A stretch of 64,000 nt of DNA from Pieris napi (taxonomy: Eukaryota > Arthropoda > Insecta > Lepidoptera > Pieridae). Position numbers and translations under genes: made by a program. Where the stretch lies: the NCBI RefSeq assembly GCF_905475465.1, contig NC_062259.1:11046501-11110500 (forward strand), read 5' to 3'. The notes under the pieces are model-generated. The model ran no database searches. It saw nothing but the letters and a program-made list of their open reading frames with translations, and was not told the origin of the DNA. This document shows positions 58,347-64,000 of the stretch, in pieces (position 1 is the first letter of the stretch; each line of letters opens with the position of its first letter).

Positions 58347-61300
58347 CTGAAATTAGACAACTAATTATTTATTGATATACTTTGAGTCCTGTTGAATAAG
58401 CAAGCTATGTATAATTAAGCTTTATATAGTTATATTATCCCCCTTGTTCACGAAAAAATAGTAACTAAAAAATAAAAACTTGACACTTAAAAAAAGCACT
58501 TTTTCGTATTATTATTATGTCAAATTGTATTTTAGAAACAGATTTTCGGCCTCTCGTCGAAATCGAGAATTCTTTGAAAGCGTGGGCACAAGCGACATCT
58601 CGTGATCCCAATAACAGCGAACTTAAAAAAAGCATATTACTCTGCCAAGCCCTTCAAACAGGAGATTTCTAAGGCAAAGTATGAGCACATTGCCAGATTT
58701 GGCTAGAGATTAGCCCTTCTCCCTTCGGGAAGGCCACAAGCTCAGCCCTTCTGGTCTCTCGCCAAGCTGTCCAAGGGAATTTTTGGGCTGTCTCTTCACG
58801 TCCAACTCGACTTTGGATGACCAAGGCGGGTCGCCACAAACCATGTCGATTGGATGCCGGAAATTATATTCTGGAAACGTACTGCCCGTAAAGCCCTTGG
58901 ACATTCATAAGTCGAGCGGGCCTGATGGCATCCCCCCAATTGTGCTACATACTTGTGCTCCTGCGTTGGTTACGGTCTTAACGCTCCTTTTCCGGTACGT
59001 GTACTCGCTCAGCGTTGTCACATACATCAATACAAAGCCATCGCTCTGATCCATTCACCTATCGCCCAATAGCTTAACCTCTTTATTCTCTAGCCAGCTC
59101 CTAAGGTATCTAGAGGCCCACCAGCTCATTAGCGACTATTAGTATACCTTACACATAGGTGGGCAGAGAATTGAGTCCATGAGGGAGACGCTAGCGGTTA
59201 GTTTGGATATAGCGAAAGCCTTTGATTGGATGTAGCATAAAGCGCTGAAGCTCTCTCGAAGCTTCCAGCCCCAAGAAATTATGTGAATGGTTCTCCTCAA
59301 CAAGGCTAAGGTCCTATTCCCGACCCAGTTTCTTCTGCACATCAATGATGATGATGTTGCAACTTAGCAACATTCAGTGCTATGCGGACGTCAGCACAGG
59401 GAATACACATTACACTGGCCATGCAGGTATCTAGGAAGTTGTCGATTAGTGTTCCGGTACTACGGTAAACTTCTGTCTGAAGTCGAAACCCTGTCCAATT
59501 TAACTCCAAGAAGACACAAGTTTTCGTGTTTTCCGCTAAAAAACACCTTTTGCTACTCCTCTTTTCGAAAACACTTGTCTTAAGACCAGCACGGGAATAC
59601 TTGGCGTTGACATATTATCGAACGACGTTCAATTTCTCGGTAATGTGGAGGGAAAAGCTAAATTAGCCTCCAAGAAGCATGGTATGCTCAGCAAGGCAAG
59701 ACGCTACTTCACTCCGGGCCTTTGCTTGCAACTGTTTAAGCGCAAATTCAATCCCACGTGGAGAACTGTTTTCACCTCTGAGCCGAAGTTCCCCAGTACC
59801 AGCTCCTTCCACTTGACCGTATTGTACCGTATTGTACCGACCGTACCGTACCGAGCGCCTTGATCCCTTGGCGTTGCGAAGAGATGAGTCTGCATCGTCT
59901 ACCGCATTTACCATGGAGAATGTTCAGAGGAGTTGTTCGGCTTAATGCCTTCAGCATATTTTCATCATTGGACGTCCGTCGGTCCACAACTGAGCGTTTT
60001 TTAAGTAAATTTTTGCCGCGCACCACTATGAACCAGCTATCCAATGAAGTTTTTTATCGAACCAATAATGACTTCTGTCTTTTAATAAAAGAGCTTAAGT
60101 CATCATTCTCAAGAAGTACTCTATGCCTTGTAAACCATAAAAAAAACTAGAATAATTAAATCAAACCTATCAAACAGATTTAAAATATAAAAAAATATTA
60201 TAACAAAATATTAAATAAGAAATTATATACGAAATGACTCATAAAATCTTTGAAATTATATATATACTAGTGGACCCGACAGACGTTGTCCTGCATGATA
60301 TTTCAAGCGATTAGTAAAGCAAAGTATGAAAGTACTGACTGCAGCGCCATCTGGCGGGCTGATTTGTGAATCTAAACCATTTCCAGATCCCCTTGAACAC
60401 ACACAAAAAATTTCATCAAAATCGGTCCAGTCGTTTGAGAGAAGTTCTGTGACATACACACTCACAGAAGAATTATATATATAAAGATCTAGTCTAGCCA
60501 TCCTAATACATTTACAAACCCTATTCAATCTATAAGCAATGCCAACAATATAATTTAAAAAATTACCCCACGGCTTCAGCCACAGGTCTGGTAGACTCCT
60601 GTCCACGGAACACGTGACATGCAAATCTCTGGAGTGTGGGATGTTTCGTGATGAAGCCGAGATAGCGATGGTCCCGAGGGTGGAACGCACAGAACGATAC
60701 ATTCTTCAGTGAGTAAAAATAGTCGATGCAAGGCGTATTTCGACTCCGCTGTAAAAAAATTAGTTCTTAGATTAGGCTTGGACATGTAACGCACGCGCTA
60801 TGTTGACTTTATATAATTCAGTTCGCAATCGTTTACAGTTTATAATAAAAACAGTATACTATTAGACCTTTCATTAATTTATGTCATGCACTAACGTGCA
60901 TATTCATGCTTGCCTTAAAAATACAATTTTCTAGGATAATTAAAAATTGGGAAAATCTATTTTATCAAAGTACAGTTAGTAATAAATTATTGCAAAAACT
61001 TTATTATGTTCTACTTGTTCCACTTACCACTGTAAAAAAAAATTAATATTTGATAAAGAAAGCAATCGTAATATTAACGACTAGTACTAGGTGATCCATA
61101 AAAGTCTGAACACGTATTAACTAAGGACATAAAAACGAAGTAAATTTAGAACTTACATCTGGTTTGGATCTGTCGACCATGCGAAGGCCTTGATCCGAAA
61201 CTTCTAAAATACAAGGCTGAGAGCCAATATCTCCATTAGAGTCACCGACAATTTTTTTAACTGCCTGACAAACAACACCAGTTCCTTTATGAGCAAGTGT

Positions 61301-64000
61301 TTCTACGGAGCCCATATATCTGCAACAGAATATATATTAAACTACATTGCGCAATAAAATGTACTTCACTCGAGAAATTGTATAAATAAATGGATTTTAA
61401 CTTACCCCAGTAAATATCTCTCTCTCTTCGCTTTAGCGTTTGCTGGATCAAAATCACTGTAGTCCATATCAACCGCGTATGCCGAAGGAAAAATACCTTG
61501 TTGACCTGTTCTTAAATTAACTCCTAAAAAAACAAAAATAAAGTTGAAGAGCCTAAACAGAAGAGAAGATAAAAGGAATAAAAGTGGCAAAAGTAAAATA
61601 TAGCCAGATGAAATTAGGAAATAAAATCATAGTACTCTCCGCCCAAGTCACAATTTGGGTTTGAATAATAGAATTAAATTAATAATAGAAAGTGTAATAA
61701 AATGTAATAATTTTTAACCACTTTGGAGCGACAATATCTTATTTCTTAAAATTACAAAACATATAGTCTTATCTATATATACTTACCTTCGCACCATAAG
61801 TCGTCTGCCTCCTTCTGAACATAAATCGGATCGCCTATTTCCACTTCTATCTCGTCGTGATGTCGCGGGTTGAATTTGTGGAGTCCTCTGTGTGTGGCTT
61901 CGAGCATTTCTAGTTGGCTATGAGGCACTGTGCTTACGTTGCCGGCGAAGTTAATGCCGCTGATGCTGCAACTTGATGATGGTGACACTGAAACATCAAT
62001 TAATACACGCAATAAATAAGAATATTCCAGTACGGTTCCCAAATAGTTATTGAATATTTTCCCCTCATCACCATTATTGCTTAACAAATGAATGAACGAG
62101 GCATCCATTTTAAAGAAGACAAATTCATAAAAATAACTGGATTAATACAAAAGCAAAATGTTGTATACATTTTAAACTATCATAAAATGTATATTGTAAG
62201 ATGAAAAAAGCAATGGCAGTTGAAATTCATATCGCAAAAACAGAAAACTCTTAATAATGGAGAAGCAACTAAGTGAGTCCAAACATTCACATTAAAAGAA
62301 GCAATTTAAATATGGGTGATAAACGGCTAAGCATTGTATTGCTGTTAAACCTATGACTTAATAATCCACATATCAAGAATGTGTCCACAAATGAAGCTAA
62401 AATCAATATGTTAGTGGATAAAGGATATGATTCTACATATTAAACGGTCCCTTTAAGGTAAGGTATAAAATAAATAAATAAATCAGTGGCACTACAACCT
62501 CTTTAGGTCTTGGCTTCAGATTTCTGAATCTGTTTCATGATCATTTTTAAATCTAATAGGCAAGTAGGTGATCAGCCTCCAGTGCCTGACACACGCCGTC
62601 GACTTTTTGGGTCTAAGACATGTCGGTTTCCTCACGATGTTTTCCTTCACCGTTCGAGCAAATGTTAAATGAGCACATGGAAAGAAAGTCCATTGGTCCA
62701 AAGCACAGCCGGGGATCGAACCTACGACCTCAGGCATGAGAGTCACACGCTGAAGCCACTAGGCCAACACTGCACAGAATGTAAGGTATAAAGATGATAA
62801 TCAAATATCATTCACAAACAAAACAGATATGGAAATATCATGGAGAAGACAATGGTATCTGAGACTAACTCCTCTTTGTAAGCACGTAGAACTTAGATAG
62901 CTTCAAGAAAGAAAATAGTAGAACTTCCAAATGCGAATGTTTTTATAATTCTGTATTAATGGATGCCGATGTTCAGGAACTACACCACCTTTAAAACATA
63001 TCATGACATAAGGGATATAATATGTATAAGTGTAGGTTTGTGTAATACTTAAAGACCACAATATTGGACAACCATCATTACATGATGAGGAAAAAAAGAT
63101 TAAAACGAGGTATATGATTGAGGGAAGAGATGGATAGCATAAAAGCGTTTCCTATCCTATTTTCATGTCTACTAGTGAACTTTTGAAGTTGCCCATTAGC
63201 GACAATGCTCTACAATACATGTTATATTGAGAAAGTAAAAAAAAATAATATCAAGAATTTAAATGCCCCAATTTATTGCCAAACACGATGTAATTCCAAA
63301 TTTGAAATGTTGATTCGAATGACAAATTCAAACCTATCAGCAAATATAAATTGAAACACTTCAATTAATCCACTGTTCATCGAAAGCACTAACGGATAAA
63401 AATAATTTCTGTCAGAAGTCGCAATAAAGGAAAGTATTGATTATTCTAAAAATAACTCTTAACAGATTTCCCAGGACGTCTTTTTATAGCTATTTATTTG
63501 TGAATGATGTACTTTATACCGTAGTATTTATAGATATAATTAGGCTTAACTAGTTTGTAGGTTCGATCCCCGGCTGTGCACCAATTGACTTTCTTTCTAT
63601 GTGCGCATTCGCTCGAATGGGGAAAAACATCGTGAGGAAACCGGCTTGCCTTAGACCCAAAAAGTCGACGGCGTGTGTCACAGGAGGCTGATGACCTACT
63701 TGCCTTTTAAATTGAAAAAATGATCATGAAACAGATGTAGAAATCCGAGACCCAGACCATTGAAGATACTAAGTGAAGCTATTATTGTTTTGTCGGGAAT
63801 CACCTATGACCTTCTGCATTTCAAAAGTGTTTTACAGTGGTTTCATGTTTAGAATATTTCTTTCATGGAAAAGCTCTTACCGTTCTGTTGTAACGGCGTT
63901 GGGGATAGGCTCTTAGGTCCAGTATCGATCGGCGAATGTGCAGTGCTGTGTCCACTATCTACATCGCCGAGGCTTTGCAGCCTTTCTGAATCGGGACTGG
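58274..64000 (-). CDS. Aplip1: JNK-interacting protein 1 scaffold (JIP1/Aplip1), C-terminal part
   Basis: complement(join(58274..58346, 60567..60748, 61157..61319, 61406..61523, 61787..61987, 63881..>64000)). All junction phases match and give 284 residues to the stop; the 5' exons lie beyond the right edge. Visible parts: a Ser/Thr-rich linker (residues 1-69 of this fragment), an SH3 domain (about 70-127) with GDPIYVQKEADDLWCEG and GIFPSAYAV, a PTB/PID domain (about 139-270) with ERYLLGYMGSVETLAHKGTG and SLKNVSFCAFHPRDHR, and the C-terminus AYPIEDIYIE, which in JIP1 proteins binds kinesin light chain. JIP1 proteins scaffold JNK-pathway kinases and act as kinesin-1 cargo adaptors in axons. 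The gene converges on Rdl. Confidence 0.95.
58540..60135 (+). pseudogene. Decayed jockey/CR1-type non-LTR retrotransposon, RT region
   Basis: Broken frames in consistent order read as a reverse transcriptase: KSSGPDGIPPIVLHTCAPAL near 58900, ETLAVSLDIAKAFD near 59190, CYADVSTGNT near 59388, ILGVDILSNDVQFLG near 59600, EGKAKLASKKHGMLSKARRY at about 59650 and RRSTTERF near 59980. Multiple frameshifts, stop codons and deletions rule out function, and the catalytic YADD is YADV (59391-59402). It is inserted antisense in the last intron of JIP1. Confidence 0.85.
60267..60487 (+). mobile_element. RTE-like retroposon fragment
   Basis: The head CTAGTGGACCCGACAGACG and the tail AAAATCGGTCCAGTCGTTTG...AGAAGAATTATATATA match the copies at 22964 and 29447. 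It includes a GCGCCATCTGGCGG palindrome. It lies in the last intron of JIP1, 80 bp from the splice donor of the preceding exon (60567). Confidence 0.6.
60567..60748 (-). CDS. Aplip1: JIP1 exon: second half of PTB domain
   Basis: It encodes RSRNTPCIDYFYSLKNVSF, CAFHPRDHRYLGFITKHPTL and QRFACHVFRGQESTRPVAEA. Acceptor TTACAG|CGG; donor GTGGG|GTAATT. Open frames in other registers over this exon are shadows. Confidence 0.94.
61157..61319 (-). CDS. Aplip1: JIP1 exon: first half of PTB domain
   Basis: It encodes YMGSVETLAHKGTGVVCQAV, KKIVGDSNGDIGSQPCILEV and SDQGLRMVDRSKPD. Acceptor TTGCAG|A; donor GAT|GTAAGT, phase 0. Confidence 0.95.
61406..61523 (-). CDS. Aplip1: JIP1 exon: end of SH3 and linker to PTB
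   Basis: It encodes GVNLRTGQQGIFPSAYAVDM, then DYSDFDPANAKAKRERYLLG. The PSAY motif of the SH3 peptide-binding surface is intact. Acceptor TTTTTTTAG|GA; donor CTGGG|GTAAGT. Confidence 0.95.
61787..61987 (-). CDS. Aplip1: JIP1 exon: first half of SH3 domain
   Basis: It encodes VSPSSSCSISGINFAGNV... then THRGLHKFNPRHHDEIEVEI and GDPIYVQKEADDLWCE. The acceptor is GTTTCAG|TG and the donor GAAG|GTAAGT. The RT-loop acidic cluster and the conserved Trp (W104 of the fragment) are present. Confidence 0.95.
62482..62773 (-). mobile_element. tRNA-derived SINE in JIP1 intron
   Basis: Near full-length copy in the same sense as JIP1. It has a (TTTA)n-type tail at 62470-62483, intact body blocks and a small insertion (CCAAAGCA) near the B box. 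Confidence 0.87.
63553..63765 (+). mobile_element. 5'-truncated SINE in JIP1 intron
   Basis: It starts inside the B box (TAGGTTCGATCCCCGGCTG) and continues through the body to CCGAGACCCAGACC. The truncation removes the A box. It lies 116 bp from the JIP1 exon at 63881, opposite to the gene and to the SINE at 62482. Confidence 0.78.
63881..64000 (-). CDS. Aplip1: JIP1 exon, cut by window edge
   Basis: It encodes SPDSERLQSLGDVDSGHS ... LSPTPLQQN. The donor is AACG|GTAAGAG and the exon ends in phase 1. The low-complexity Ser/Pro region precedes the SH3 domain. The exon continues beyond position 64000. Confidence 0.9.

Noticed and set aside
59663..60044. - strand open frames over the retroelement as a gene.
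   Set aside because: They run antisense to the recognisable RT relic and show no family resemblance.
60256..60794. Two - strand open frames (148 and 72 codons) as independent genes.
   Set aside because: They are wrong-register readings of the JIP1 PTB exon 60567-60748 and its flanks; the in-phase reading gives clear PTB sequence.

Overview
The window is insect nuclear DNA, almost certainly from a moth or butterfly. It is AT-rich, has two multi-exon genes with GT-AG introns, and is full of short non-autonomous transposons and tRNA-derived SINEs. No prokaryotic gene, CRISPR array, rRNA gene or free-standing tRNA gene was found.

The main gene is on the + strand, 10444-45189. It encodes the GABA-gated chloride channel subunit RDL (Resistance to dieldrin). 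I could assemble ten coding exons with matching phases into a 495-residue subunit: signal peptide, ligand-binding domain with Cys-loop, four membrane segments, proline-rich cytoplasmic loop. Exon 3 exists in two mutually exclusive 68-bp versions. The pore residue at position 2' is serine (S284), the residue linked to dieldrin/fipronil insensitivity. This points either to the serine-bearing lepidopteran RDL2 paralogue or to a resistant RDL1 allele. Intron 1 is about 29.5 kb and holds most of the window's mobile DNA, including an eight-unit satellite of about 213 bp.

The second gene is on the - strand, from beyond the right edge down to 58274. It encodes the C-terminal 284 residues of a JNK-interacting protein 1 (JIP1/Aplip1) scaffold: SH3 domain, PTB domain and the C-terminal kinesin-light-chain tail. 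Six exons join in phase. Its last intron contains a decayed jockey-type non-LTR retrotransposon and an RTE-like fragment. The two genes converge, with about 13 kb of gene-free DNA between them.

Layout: 1-10.2 kb, upstream flank with MITEs, a SINE and a long-armed foldback; 10.2-45.2 kb, Rdl; 45.2-58.2 kb, intergenic with scattered repeats; 58.3-64 kb, JIP1.

The most distinctive non-coding signal is a family of six near-palindromic MITEs of 181-241 bp. Five of the six are flanked by a 3-bp CWG duplication (CTG/CTG or CAG/CAG). One copy has a flipped centre. Other clear elements are two PIF/Harbinger-like MITEs with TTA/TAA duplications, a hAT-like MITE with an exact 8-bp duplication, and several foldbacks without an assigned superfamily.
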